From: SKPT01 sp040905445
Lineage (GTDB): Bacteria; Planctomycetota; Phycisphaerae; Phycisphaerales; Phycisphaeraceae
DNA: 64,000 bases
Direction of reading: 5' to 3'
Assembly (NCBI GenBank): GCA_040905445.1
Contig: JBBDRN010000041.1
Coordinates: forward strand, 1-64,000
The position numbers and the translations under genes were made by a program. The notes under the pieces were generated by a model, which saw only the letters and a program-made list of their open reading frames with translations, was not told the DNA's origin and did not search any database. Of the stretch, positions 1-7,518 are shown piece after piece (the stretch's first letter is position 1; every line of letters starts with the position of its first letter).

Positions 1-30
1 CGCCGCATCGCAATCGCAGACCCCAGATTC

Positions 31-251
31 CAGCCCCGCAGGGGCTGCGGGTTGTAGCCACGGGTGGAGCGCAGCGGAACCCGTGGAACGCGGCGGAGAA
101 TCCTCCTGCCCCGGCTGGGGCAGCGGGCGTTGCCGCCGCCCCTGCCGGGGCGGGACGAACGTCCACGTCCCCCACGGGTTGCGCGGCTTGCCGTGACCGG
201 CCAGCCGCTTCACCCGTGGCTACAAGCTGGTCACCCCCTACGGGGGCTGCA
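31..251. repeat. Long imperfect palindromic repeat with inverted ends
   Basis: The two ends are inverted copies of each other: a GC-rich block followed by TTGTAGCCACGGGTG near 52-67 returns in reverse complement at 213-226, next to a second block around 240-250. Internal CCCGTGG/CCACGGG pieces (about 90-97 and 170-178) add a second stem. This looks like a non-coding dispersed palindrome. The open frame at 64-306 reads through it and has no protein character, so no gene is called from 1 to 374. Confidence 0.6.
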
Positions 252-374
252 ACCAGGTTCCGGCGCGACTGTGTTTGTCGTCCCCGAAAATTCGGATGAA
301 CCATAAAAAAACCACGACCGACGGCAGTTGTGCCGCCGGCCGCGGGATGGGGCCGTATGGGTTGTCGATCCGGG

Positions 375-1625
375 TCAGTCGTAGGAACGGGCCTGGAACT
401 GGCCGCGGTCACTTTCGTGGGGCACGAAGGTGATGGTGCCGAGGTTGGTCGCCCCGCCGAGGTCCGAGGCGTGGCCGTGGGGGCTCACGGTCGGGTCGCC
501 CGGGTCGAAGGAGTAGAGGCGGTTGGTGATCACGGTGAAGCCGAGCAGGCGATCAGCGCTGGCGAAGTCCATGCCGAGCACCTCGCGGGGGTGCATCTCG
601 CCGAGGTAGTCCTCGTCGGCAAACTCGCTGCCGTCGAGCGTGATGGACCAGAACTCCTGGCCACGGGTGGCGTAGAAAGTCTCGCCGTCGAGCGTGGCGA
701 CGCTGTCGTAGCGGCGCTGAAGCTTGGCGAGCTCGGTCAGCGTGCCGTCACGGTGATCGACACGGGCCAGGCGCTTGGGCGTGGCCATGGCCATGCTGCC
801 GTTGATCGAGCTCTGGCCTTCGAAGCGGATCCACCAATGGCCCATGGCCGTGCCGCCGCCGTCGTGGGCGTTCCACAGGCTGTCGACGTGGATGGGGTTG
901 GCAGGATCGGCGTGGAATTCGTAGGTGTTGTTGTTCTGGATCGCCCATTCCTCGCCGTCGGCGGTGAGGGTGTTCTGGCTGCCGCCGCCCTTGGGGCGGA
1001 CGCGGATGCGCAGGACCTGGACGTTGCCGTACATCTCGCCGGTGTTGTGCTGGGCCCAGGTGTGCAGATCGCCGCGGTCGATCTGCTCGATCGTGCCGTT
1101 GGGGTGGAGGATGTCCATCTCGAAGCGCATGTCGGGGCTGTTGTTGGGGTTAATGTTTATCACGCCCTCGACGTCGAACGGCCGGACCTGGCTGTCCTGG
1201 ACGACGAACACGTCGTAGCCGCCGGCCCCGTTTGGGACGTGCGCGGCGCCGGTGATGCGTCCGCCCTCGACGTTGTCGTTGCGGATGGTGGCGGTGGGCA
1301 GGCCGGCGTCGGTGACCTGCTGGATGTTGATGTAGACGAGGTTGACGCGGTGGTTCTCCGGGTTGGTCCAGAAAGCGACGAGGTTCTGGAAGCCGGGGAT
1401 GTACGTCGACGCATCGATGCCGGTGAGCACTTGGCCCCCCGTGAGCCGGACAGTGTGGACGTTGTCGAGCTCGCCGTCGTCGAAGCGATAGCGCGCGAGC
1501 TGACCACTGTCGCGGTTGATGCCGTACATCGCCGAGCCCGGCGCGAGGGATTGGGCATGGGCGGCCATGCCCGCGCCCGCGGTGACGATCGCGGCGGCGG
1601 TGGCTGCAAGTCGGTTGATCTTCAT
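375..1625 (-). CDS. Secreted protein of unknown function
   Basis: The gene encodes 416 residues. The start chosen is the ATG at 1625, with AGAGGAAA just upstream, because it gives a clean signal peptide (Lys-Arg start, an Ala/Val-rich core, and an Ala-His-Ala-Gln cleavage region near residue 25). The open frame continues upstream to 1892 without protein-like sequence. The mature protein has repeated Tyr-Gly-Ile, Gly-Ile-Asp and Phe-Asp-Pro-Gly-Asp type segments, as seen in beta-propeller or sugar-binding secreted proteins. It has no recognised catalytic motif and no visible C-terminal sorting tag. It is probably periplasmic or extracellular, and it stands alone between repeats. Confidence 0.75.
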   Translation of the reverse strand: MKINRLAATAAAIVTAGAGMAAHAQSLAPGSAMYGINRDSGQLARYRFDDGELDNVHTVRLTGGQVLTGIDASTYIPGFQNLVAFWTNPENHRVNLVYINIQQVTDAGLPTATIRNDNVEGGRITGAAHVPNGAGGYDVFVVQDSQVRPFDVEGVININPNNSPDMRFEMDILHPNGTIEQIDRGDLHTWAQHNTGEMYGNVQVLRIRVRPKGGGSQNTLTADGEEWAIQNNNTYEFHADPANPIHVDSLWNAHDGGGTAMGHWWIRFEGQSSINGSMAMATPKRLARVDHRDGTLTELAKLQRRYDSVATLDGETFYATRGQEFWSITLDGSEFADEDYLGEMHPREVLGMDFASADRLLGFTVITNRLYSFDPGDPTVSPHGHASDLGGATNLGTITFVPHESDRGQFQARSYD

Positions 1626-1987
1626 GGCACGTTTCCTCTCCGGCAGGGAGCGGTGCCGCCCGACATATGCCGGCAAGCACGCCAGATCAGACTGCCGACG
1701 CTGACCTGACGGGCCAAACGTACGATTCGTCGCGAGGCCGGGCCAGCGTCTGGCCCAGAATCGCCAACCTCGCCGCCTCGCCCGCGCGGCGCAGGCGGCA
1801 CCGGCGGCGCAGACCGTGCGACCGGCGCAGGCGGGCCTGTTACGGCGGTTGGATTTAACGCCAAGGCGCCAAGGGCATAGAGGGGGTGCCACTGACGTAG
1901 GGTCCGCTGTGCGGACCTGCCTTGGTCGCGGGGTGGGAGGGGAAAGGTCCGCACAGCGGACCCTACGGCGATTCGTGCGGCGCGGGC
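1626..1987. other. Intergenic region with two dispersed repeats
   Basis: This region lies upstream of the secreted protein and downstream of leuB. It holds a short GCCAAGGC direct repeat at about 1859-1876 and a TAGGGTCC palindrome at 1897-1966. The stretch 1626-1850 should contain the promoter of the secreted protein. I see no convincing -35/-10 pair there, and no gene. Confidence 0.5.
1897..1966. repeat. TAGGGTCC palindrome, copy 1 (probable bidirectional terminator)
   Basis: There are two inverted arms of about 21 bases, each containing the hairpin GGTCCGC-TGT-GCGGACC. The arm read on the minus strand, about 22 bases after the leuB stop, is followed by TTTCCCC, which makes it a plausible intrinsic terminator for leuB. 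Related copies lie at 10189-10324 and 21288-21355. Confidence 0.7.
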
Positions 1988-3085
1988 TCAGGCCTTGATC
2001 GCATCGAGGACCATGTCGGTGATCTCGCGCGTCGACGACTTCGGCCGATCCAGCGACTGGCCCTTGAAGCGGGGGCAGACGGCGCGGGCGGCCTGCTCGA
2101 TCCGCCGTCCGGTGCTTACTGCCGCATCCTCGCCGGCGATGCGACCGGTCTCCTCGAGCATCATCGCCACCGACAGGATCGTCGCCAGCGGGTTGGCCTT
2201 GTTCTGCCCCGCGATGTCCGGCGCCGAGCCGTGCACGGGCTCGAACATGCCCGGGGCGGTGCCGTCCGGGTTGAGGTTGCCCGACGCGGCGACGCCCATG
2301 CCTCCCGCGATGGCGGCACCGAGGTCGGTGATGATGTCGCCGAACATGTTTGGCACGACGATCGTCTCGTAGCGCTCGGGGCTGGTGGCCATGTACATGC
2401 AGCAGGCGTCGACGTGGTGGTACTCGCGGGTGACATCTTGGTAGTCGGCGTCGCCGATCTCGGTGAACGCCCGCATCCAGGTGTCGCCGGCATACGTCAG
2501 CACGTTGGTCTTGTGCACGAGCGTGAGCTTGCCGTCGCCGTCGCCCGCCTGCTTCTTTCGCCGGGCGAGCTCGAAGGCGTAGCGCAGGCAGCGCTCGACG
2601 CCGAAGCGCGTGGCGATCATCTCCTGGCTGGCGATCTCGTGGGCGGTGCCCTTGCGCATGATGCCGCCGTGGCCGCAGTAGAGGTCTTCCGTGTTCTCGC
2701 GGACGACGTCGAAGTCGATGTCGGCGGGCGTCTTGTCGCGCAGGGGCGTGGTGACGCCTTCGTACAGCCGCACGGGCCGGAGGTTGATGTATTGATCCAG
2801 CGCGAAGCGGAGCTTGAGCAGCAGGCCCTGTTCGAGGACGCCGGGCTTGACGTCCGGGTGTCCCACGGCGCCGAGAAGAATGGCGTCAAACGTGCGCAGC
2901 TCGTCGATCTCGGCGTCGTCGATGACTTTGCCGGCCTTCAAGTAGCGCGAGCCGCCGTAGTCGAACGGCTGGGTGGCGTAGTCGAGCTTGTCGAGGCGGG
3001 CGGCGGCGTCGAGGACGCGCAGCGCCTCGCCGACCACTTCCGGGCCGATGCCGTCGCCAGCGATGACGGCGATGTTCAGTGTCAC
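1988..3085 (-). CDS. leuB: 3-isopropylmalate dehydrogenase
   Basis: A 365-residue enzyme of the isocitrate/isopropylmalate dehydrogenase family. In leucine synthesis it oxidises and decarboxylates 3-isopropylmalate with NAD in the cytosol. The sequence shows the N-terminal Ala-Gly-Asp-Gly-Ile-Gly-Pro-Glu motif, the substrate-binding Leu-Arg-Pro-Val-Arg region, Val-Arg-Glu-Asn-Thr-Glu, the conserved Lys in Val-His-Lys-Thr-Asn, the metal site Asn-Met-Phe-Gly-Asp-Ile-Ile-Thr-Asp, and the cofactor region His-Gly-Ser-Ala-Pro-Asp-Ile-Ala-Gly. The start is the GTG at 3085, with CGGAG nine bases upstream; the ATG at 3139 would add a poor leader. No other leucine genes are adjacent. A related tartrate or homoisocitrate dehydrogenase cannot be fully excluded. 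Confidence 0.87.
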   Translation of the reverse strand: MTLNIAVIAGDGIGPEVVGEALRVLDAAARLDKLDYATQPFDYGGSRYLKAGKVIDDAEIDELRTFDAILLGAVGHPDVKPGVLEQGLLLKLRFALDQYINLRPVRLYEGVTTPLRDKTPADIDFDVVRENTEDLYCGHGGIMRKGTAHEIASQEMIATRFGVERCLRYAFELARRKKQAGDGDGKLTLVHKTNVLTYAGDTWMRAFTEIGDADYQDVTREYHHVDACCMYMATSPERYETIVVPNMFGDIITDLGAAIAGGMGVAASGNLNPDGTAPGMFEPVHGSAPDIAGQNKANPLATILSVAMMLEETGRIAGEDAAVSTGRRIEQAARAVCPRFKGQSLDRPKSSTREITDMVLDAIKA

Positions 3086-3157
3086 GTCAATGCTCCGATG
3101 GGGCGTGATGGCGGGCGGATAGGAATAGCAGCTACGCACGCGCCGTGCAAGCCCCGC

Positions 3158-3322
3158 GTTAGAGCGCGTTCAATCCAACCGTAGCGGGTGCCACTGACAA
3201 GGCCGTCTTCGGCCTCGTCAGTGTTGGCTGGCTGCAAGTCGCACTGACAAGCTCCGCGGACTCCACTTGGTCAGTGGCACCCCCCGCCACCCCACCCGCG
3301 ACGAATGGGTTGAAGGCGCTTA
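3158..3322. repeat. MITE-like palindromic element with GTGCCACTGAC core, copy 1
   Basis: The terminal inverted repeats begin GTTAGAGCGCGTTCAATCC at 3158 and return in reverse complement at about 3298-3322. Inside are inverted copies of GGGTGCCACTGAC (about 3185 and 3278) and smaller GGCC-rich stems. A second copy lies at 8861-9006. The right end overlaps the TAA stop of the lipoprotein gene at 3320-3322. No transposase is encoded, so it would have to move by a helper or be a relic. Confidence 0.7.
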
Positions 3323-3829
3323 CGACGGCCAGAGCCGATCGCCGATGCCGTCCATGTGATGTTCGAGCAGCCGGCGCAGGATCTCGAGTTCCGCGTCGCG
3401 CAGCTCGCCGCGGTGGTGGCGATCGACCAGCATCTGCGTGAAGCCGGGCAGACGGGCGTCGAGGATGCGCATCTGATTGAGCGTGCGGTCGACGCGGCGC
3501 TGATTCGCGGCGTTGGGGAACTCGCCGTCGGCGAACGCCTCCTCGATGGCCTCAGTCGTCAGCAGCAGGCCGGGCACGGCGTCGAGCATGGCCGTGCGCA
3601 CCTGCTCGCGGTCGGCGGCGTCGGCGTGATTCTGCCGGGCGAGGTAGTCGTCGAGGATGTCGTCGAACGCGCTGCTGAGCACCTCGCTGCGCTCGCGGAA
3701 CGCGCCGCGCTCCATCTCCGCCCACCGGTCACGCTCGCGCTCCTCGGCGCTGCGGCAGGCGGGCAGGGCGATGGCGACAAGCAGCAGGCAGGCGAGCAGG
3801 AGGGCGAGCTTGTCGCAATGGCGTAGCAT
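3320..3829 (-). CDS. Small lipoprotein, unknown function
   Basis: The protein has 169 residues. The start at 3829 gives a signal peptide with a long Leu-rich core and the lipobox Leu-Pro-Ala-Cys, so it is expected to be lipid-anchored in the cell envelope. The mature part is highly charged and helical (Glu-Arg-Glu-Arg-Asp-Arg near its start) with no known domain. It lies 13 bases downstream of the frameshifted nucleotidyltransferase and may share its transcript. Its stop codon lies in the end of a palindromic repeat, so the original C-terminus may have been altered by that insertion. Confidence 0.7.
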   Translation of the reverse strand: MLRHCDKLALLLACLLLVAIALPACRSAEERERDRWAEMERGAFRERSEVLSSAFDDILDDYLARQNHADAADREQVRTAMLDAVPGLLLTTEAIEEAFADGEFPNAANQRRVDRTLNQMRILDARLPGFTQMLVDRHHRGELRDAELEILRRLLEHHMDGIGDRLWPS

Positions 3830-3842
3830 GGCAGCCTCTTCC

Positions 3843-4294
3843 CTAATCGGTGTCAGCTTCAAGCCTGTCGACGTCGGCGAGGTCCCGCAACCGTCCGCCT
3901 GCGCGCTTGCTGCGGATGAACTCATCGCGGCCGATGTAAGCCACGGGAACGTCGCCGTACTGGCCAGGTGACCGATTCATCCAGACTCCGTCCCACATTG
4001 CGCCTGGAATCGATGTTAGCAGGTCCACCTGCACCGGCGGACGCCCGAGCCGAAAGAAAAACCGAGGCTGCTGGAAGTCGTCCTCCGTGAGTCCGACATG
4101 GCCGAAGCCGAAGTCCTTCAAGGCCGCGATCACGCGCGGCGCGTGCCCGGGGCTGGCGTGCAATAGAATGTCGATGTCGCCAGTCGCGCGCGGCACCCCA
4201 TGATGGGCCAAGGCGTAGGCGCGACAATGACATACTCAACGCCATGACGGTTCAAGTTTCTGAACAGTTCTTGGAATTCGGGAAAGACGTCCAT
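3843..4294 (-). pseudogene. Nucleotidyltransferase-like gene with a one-base frameshift
   Basis: The N-terminal part starts at the ATG at 4294 and ends its good frame at about 4222, after His-Gly-Val-Glu-Tyr-Val-Ile-Val. The rest continues in another frame from there (Ala-Tyr-Ala-Leu-Ala-His-His-Gly-Val-Pro-Arg-Ala-Thr-Gly-Asp-Ile-Asp-Ile) to the stop at 3843. Adding one G after GTC at about 4220 would restore Ile-Val-Gly-Ala-Tyr-Ala, the usual sequence of this family. The repaired protein would have about 150 residues, with the Gly-Asp-Ile-Asp metal motif of minimal nucleotidyltransferases found in toxin-antitoxin-like pairs. Real decay and a sequencing error are both possible. Confidence 0.7.
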
Positions 4295-4424
4295 AAAACT
4301 GCCTGCGCAATGCGTCAACCGCCGCCGCGCGCTCCTCGGGTGGCCGGCTGAGCCAGTACTCACGATCTTCGCGCTCCGGCGTCCGATCGCCGAGCTCGAA
4401 CTTGCGGACGATTTTCTCGATCAT
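4236..4424 (-). CDS. Small partner protein of the nucleotidyltransferase pair
   Basis: A 62-residue protein starting at the ATG at 4424, with GAGG eight bases upstream; an ATG two codons earlier is also possible. It begins Met-Ile-Glu-Lys-Ile-Val-Arg-Lys-Phe and contains Asp-Arg-Glu-Tyr-Trp with a following Pro-Pro-Glu-Glu-Arg. This is the pattern of small proteins commonly encoded just ahead of DUF6036-like nucleotidyltransferases. Such pairs are often annotated as toxin-antitoxin-like, but I know of no proven role for this family. Its 3' end overlaps the start of the nucleotidyltransferase by 59 bases in a different frame. Confidence 0.65.
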   Translation of the reverse strand: MIEKIVRKFELGDRTPEREDREYWLSRPPEERAAAVDALRRQFYGRLSRIPRTVQKLEPSWR

Positions 4425-4513
4425 TGCCATCACCTCAACGACGTATTCCACCTCCACGCCAGCCAGGGTCAAGCAACGCCGCCGCGCGGCACAGGCCCGC
4501 CCCGGTCAGCGCC

Positions 4514-5872
4514 TCAGCCCAGCACCGCCAGGCTCACGTAGCGCTCCCTGCTCACGCGCGCCTCGAACTCGTCCCAGAACTTGTTGATGATCGTGCGCAC
4601 CGCCCAGTTGGCGCCGTCCGCGAGGCCGCAGATCGTCGTGCCCGGCATCGCGCCCATCGAGCCGGAGAGTTCCAGCAGCAGGTCCAGGTCCTTCGTCGTC
4701 CCGTCGTCCGCCTCGATCCGCTCCAGCACCTGGTGCATCCAGCCGGTGCCCTCGCGGCAGGGCGTGCACTGGCCGCACGACTCGAGCGCGAAGAACCGCG
4801 CACAGTTGCGCGCCACCGCCACGATGTCCGTGTCCTCGTCCATGACGATCACGCCCGCGGTGCCGAGGCCAAGACAGTTGTATTTCTTGCCGATGTCGAA
4901 GTCGAGCTCGGCGTCGTACTCGTCCGCCGAGAGGATGCCCATCGAGATGCCGCCGGGGATCGCGGCCTTGAACTTCTTGCCGCCGCGCATCCCCTGGCAG
5001 TGGTCCTCGATCAGCGTCGAGAGCTTGACGCCCAGCTCGTCCTCGTAGACGCCCGGGCGGTTGACGTGCCCCGAGATGCCGAAGAGCTTGGGCCCGAAGC
5101 TGGCGGGCACCTGCGGCGGCGCGCCCTCCGGCCGCTGCACACCCATCGACTGGAACCACTCCGGCCCGTTCTCGATGATCGGCACGACGCACGCGAGCGT
5201 CTCGACGTTGTTGATCACCGTCGGCCGGTTGAATGCGCCCGCCACGGCCGGGAAGGGGGGCTTGATGCGAGGCCAGCCGCGCTTGCCCTCGAGCGACTCG
5301 AGCAGTCCCGTCTCCTCGCCACAGATGTACGCCCCCGCGCCGCGGTGCAGGTAGAGGTTGGGATCGCGTCCGTTGACCTTGCCCATGCGCGAGCCGGGGC
5401 CGAACACCTTGTTGGCGTAGGCCTCCTTGATGGCGTTCTCGAAGACGTCGCGCTGGTGGTGGTATTCGCCGCGGATGTAGAAGTAGGCCGTGTCGAGCTG
5501 GCACGCGTGCATGGTGATCGCGATGCCTTCGATGGTCATGTGGGGGTCGAAGTCGACCAGCAGACGGTCCTTGAAGGTGCCGGGCTCCGACTCGTCGGCG
5601 TTGATGGCGAGATAGCGTGGCTCGCCGTCCTCGGGCGGCAGAAAGCTCCACTTCATGCCGGCGGGGAAGCCCGCGCCGCCGCGCCCGCGCAGCTCGGCGG
5701 CCTTGACGATGTCGATGACCTCCTTGGGCGCCATCGCGGCGGCCTTCTCGAGGGCCTGGTAGCCGCCGGTGCGCACATACTCGTCATAGGTCACGAGCTT
5801 GCGGTCAGCCGGGTCGCCCCACGGCGGGGTGGGGATACGTTTGCACAGAACGGGTTCTTTGAGCTTGGTCAT
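4514..5872 (-). CDS. nuoF: NADH-quinone oxidoreductase subunit F
   Basis: The 452-residue NADH-binding subunit of respiratory complex I. It carries FMN and one 4Fe-4S cluster in the peripheral arm and accepts electrons from NADH. Visible motifs are Gly-Arg-Gly-Gly-Ala-Gly-Phe-Pro near residue 64, the NADH-site Gly-Ala-Gly-Ala-Tyr-Ile-Cys-Gly-Glu-Glu-Thr segment, and the cluster cysteines Cys366, Cys369, Cys372 and Cys415. Length and motifs are normal. It is downstream of nuoD and nuoE on the same strand but separated from nuoE by four small genes. Confidence 0.96.
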   Translation of the reverse strand: MTKLKEPVLCKRIPTPPWGDPADRKLVTYDEYVRTGGYQALEKAAAMAPKEVIDIVKAAELRGRGGAGFPAGMKWSFLPPEDGEPRYLAINADESEPGTFKDRLLVDFDPHMTIEGIAITMHACQLDTAYFYIRGEYHHQRDVFENAIKEAYANKVFGPGSRMGKVNGRDPNLYLHRGAGAYICGEETGLLESLEGKRGWPRIKPPFPAVAGAFNRPTVINNVETLACVVPIIENGPEWFQSMGVQRPEGAPPQVPASFGPKLFGISGHVNRPGVYEDELGVKLSTLIEDHCQGMRGGKKFKAAIPGGISMGILSADEYDAELDFDIGKKYNCLGLGTAGVIVMDEDTDIVAVARNCARFFALESCGQCTPCREGTGWMHQVLERIEADDGTTKDLDLLLELSGSMGAMPGTTICGLADGANWAVRTIINKFWDEFEARVSRERYVSLAVLG

Positions 5873-5889
5873 GGGTTCGGACTGGCTGA

Positions 5890-6108
5890 TCAGCGGTGGG
5901 ATGATGGCGGGGATGGCCGGTCGCGTTTACGTCTTCGCTTCTGCCGGGTGAGAATCCAGTATACAAGTTCGTCCTTGGCGCGGCGGCCGATGACCCACCA
6001 GAGACCCCAGGCCACCAAGGCTGCCAGGATGACGGTCGTGCCCCAGGGCGGGAGCACGCTGCTGCCGGGCAATCCTTGGGCAAGCGCCGCCAAATTCAGA
6101 TCCAACAT
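5890..6108 (-). CDS. Small single-span membrane protein
   Basis: 72 residues, with one hydrophobic segment (about residues 24-43, Val-Ile-Leu-Ala-Ala-Leu-Val-Ala-Trp-Gly) followed by a strongly basic tail rich in Lys and Arg. The start is the ATG at 6108, with AAGGGA seven bases upstream. It sits 17 bases before nuoF in the same operon. No family is recognised; it could be an accessory of complex I or unrelated cargo. Confidence 0.55.
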   Translation of the reverse strand: MLDLNLAALAQGLPGSSVLPPWGTTVILAALVAWGLWWVIGRRAKDELVYWILTRQKRRRKRDRPSPPSSHR

Positions 6109-6131
6109 AATGCGATCCCTTGGCGGGTGGG

Positions 6132-6443
6132 TCAGGCCGACGACCGCAGCGGTCCGCGCGAACGCTCCGCGGCGGTTACGATGTCCGCAGCCTCCACCCG
6201 CACCAGCTCAGCGTCCGGTACCAACCGGCGCACCGCCGCCAGCAGTTCCGGCGTGCGGGCCCAACCGCGGGCGGCATCCGTCGGCACCTCGATATAGAGC
6301 AGCCAGTCCTGCATGCCAACCTCGCACTCCCCCCCCGCGGCCTCATAGACCGCGCCGGCCAGTTCGGCCGTCAGGTCCGGCACGCGGCGGATCACAAGGG
6401 TCAGCCGGTCGGCGTACGGATTGTCTGTCACTGGTGGGGGCAT
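6132..6443 (-). CDS. Hypothetical protein in the nuo operon
   Basis: 103 residues, starting at the ATG at 6443, which overlaps the end of the preceding gene by 16 bases. The composition is alpha/beta-like, without signal peptide or membrane span. The middle contains Val-Gly-Met-Gln-Asp-Trp-Leu-Leu-Tyr-Ile-Glu-Val-Pro. No known domain is recognised. It is part of a tightly packed cluster between nuoE and nuoF. Confidence 0.55.
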   Translation of the reverse strand: MPPPVTDNPYADRLTLVIRRVPDLTAELAGAVYEAAGGECEVGMQDWLLYIEVPTDAARGWARTPELLAAVRRLVPDAELVRVEAADIVTAAERSRGPLRSSA

Positions 6444-6649
6444 CTTTCAACCCATCGCCTCAGTTGCCGGGCGTGACCAAGCGGGTTTCTCGGTGTGGAC
6501 AACACCGAATACAGGCAGCCGCCCGGGCCGTTGGGGCACTTGATGATACCCCAGCAGTGTCCGCGCGGGGACTTCTCGATCCGCCAGCCATGCTGCTCGG
6601 CATCCTTCAACGCTCCTTCAATCTCCTTGCTCGGATGGCGCGGCCGCAT
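6428..6649 (-). CDS. Small HicA-like hypothetical protein
   Basis: 73 residues. The ATG at 6649 overlaps the previous stop as TGATG, the usual sign of translational coupling. The sequence (Ala-Glu-Gln-His-Gly-Trp-Arg-Ile, then Gly-His-Cys-Trp-Gly-Ile-Ile-Lys-Cys-Pro) recalls small HicA/dsRBD-fold proteins that carry two Cys. Toxin function is not implied. No HicB-like antitoxin is adjacent. Confidence 0.6.
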   Translation of the reverse strand: MRPRHPSKEIEGALKDAEQHGWRIEKSPRGHCWGIIKCPNGPGGCLYSVLSTPRNPLGHARQLRRWVERCPHQ

Positions 6650-6843
6650 CACGGCTCGCTGACCTTGTCCCGCCGCACCTCAATCTCCTCGATCGTCGTC
6701 CGCCGCAGCGTCACGTCCGGGCTCGGGTGCGACTCTTCGACCTTGCGGCGCACCTCGTGCCGCTGCGGCTCGTCGCGCACAGGCTTGACGATGTGGTGGA
6801 TCGTCAGGCCGGCATGGCGACACAGGCGGGTGAAGAAGGACAA
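6649..6843 (-). CDS. Short conserved-looking hypothetical protein
   Basis: About 64 residues. No ATG is available; a TTG at 6843 with GGATGG nine bases upstream gives a start Ser-Phe-Phe-Thr-Arg-Leu-Cys-Arg-His, and another TTG at 6885 would add 14 residues. The C-terminal Val-Thr-Leu-Arg-Arg-Thr-Thr-Ile-Glu-Glu-Ile-Glu-Val resembles short proteins I associate with planctomycetes. It is the first of four small genes after nuoE and is coupled to the next one by TGATG. Confidence 0.5.
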   Translation of the reverse strand: MSFFTRLCRHAGLTIHHIVKPVRDEPQRHEVRRKVEESHPSPDVTLRRTTIEEIEVRRDKVSEP

Positions 6844-6900
6844 GGTGTGTTTCCATCCAGCGTCACGTTTTGCTGCGGCGCCCAAGCGGCGCTGCCGGCC

Positions 6901-7425
6901 CTACGCCAGCGAGTCCAGCACGCGCTCGAAGTTCTCCGCGGTGATGTTCTCGTGCAGCTTCTCGTTGACCAGCGCCACCGGCGCCGTCCCGCACGAGCCC
7001 AGGCACTCGACGTGCATGAGCGTGAAGCGGCCGTCGTCCGTCGTCTCGCCCACGGCGATGCCCAGCTTGTCCTTCAGCCGCTCGAGCAGCGGCCGCTGGC
7101 CCATCAGCTCGCACGCCAGTGACTGGCAGACCCAGATCACGTACTTGCCGTGCGGCCGCAGCCAGTATTCCTCGTAGAACGTGACGGTGTCCATCAGGTC
7201 CGCCGCGGGAATGCCGAGGAACTCCGCCGCCTCCTCGATCGCCTGGTAAGGCAGGTAGCCATGCTTGTCCTGGAGGGCATGCAGCGTCGGCAGCGACGCG
7301 GCGCGGCGCTCGGGAAAGCGGGGTAGCACCTCTGTTTCGAGATGCTTGCGCAGCGTCTCGTCCAGGTAGGGCGCGTCGCGGCGGTCGATCTGCGTACCAG
7401 CGCTGTTCTTCGTAATCCAAGCCAT
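6901..7425 (-). CDS. nuoE: NADH-quinone oxidoreductase subunit E
   Basis: The 174-residue 2Fe-2S subunit of the complex I NADH-dehydrogenase module. The thioredoxin-like cluster ligands are visible as Cys100, Cys105, Cys141 and Cys145 (Val-Cys-Gln-Ser-Leu-Ala-Cys and Cys-Leu-Gly-Ser-Cys-Gly). The start at 7425 is preferred over the in-frame upstream start at 7437, which adds four residues. It follows nuoD after a 93-base gap filled by a heptamer repeat. Confidence 0.95.
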   Translation of the reverse strand: MAWITKNSAGTQIDRRDAPYLDETLRKHLETEVLPRFPERRAASLPTLHALQDKHGYLPYQAIEEAAEFLGIPAADLMDTVTFYEEYWLRPHGKYVIWVCQSLACELMGQRPLLERLKDKLGIAVGETTDDGRFTLMHVECLGSCGTAPVALVNEKLHENITAENFERVLDSLA

Positions 7426-7433
7426 GGGGGGTC

Positions 7434-7515
7434 TCAATTCACAATGGCCAATGCACCATGCACAAACGGGGGGCCACTCAGCCTTTGTGCATTGTCACTT
7501 GTGCATTGTGCATTT
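7434..7515. repeat. GTGCATT heptamer repeat between nuoD and nuoE
   Basis: Heptamers of the GTGCATT type occur as GTGCATT, GTCACTT, GTGCATT, GTGCATT at about 7487-7514, and in inverted form (CAATGGC, CAATGCA, CCATGCA) at about 7442-7462. The two arms can pair into a hairpin. They fill the gap between nuoD and nuoE and could affect mRNA stability or partial termination inside the operon. A fainter relative is at about 30705-30720. Confidence 0.6.
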
Positions 7516-7518
7516 CTC

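Noticed and set aside
64..306. Open frame of 80 codons at the window start
   Set aside because: It runs through a palindromic repeat, is rich in Arg, Pro and Gly with no domain, and has no ribosome-binding site.
330..1709. Long plus-strand open frame opposite the secreted protein
   Set aside because: It is the antisense of a gene with a clear signal peptide; the composition (Val, Ala, Gly, Asp) is typical of shadow frames in GC-rich DNA.
4424..7177. Plus-strand frame of 917 codons over nuoF and the small genes
   Set aside because: Antisense to conserved complex I genes, with no recognisable protein.
7434..7515. CRISPR-like array
   Set aside because: Units of seven bases in tandem without spacers of constant length, and no cas genes.
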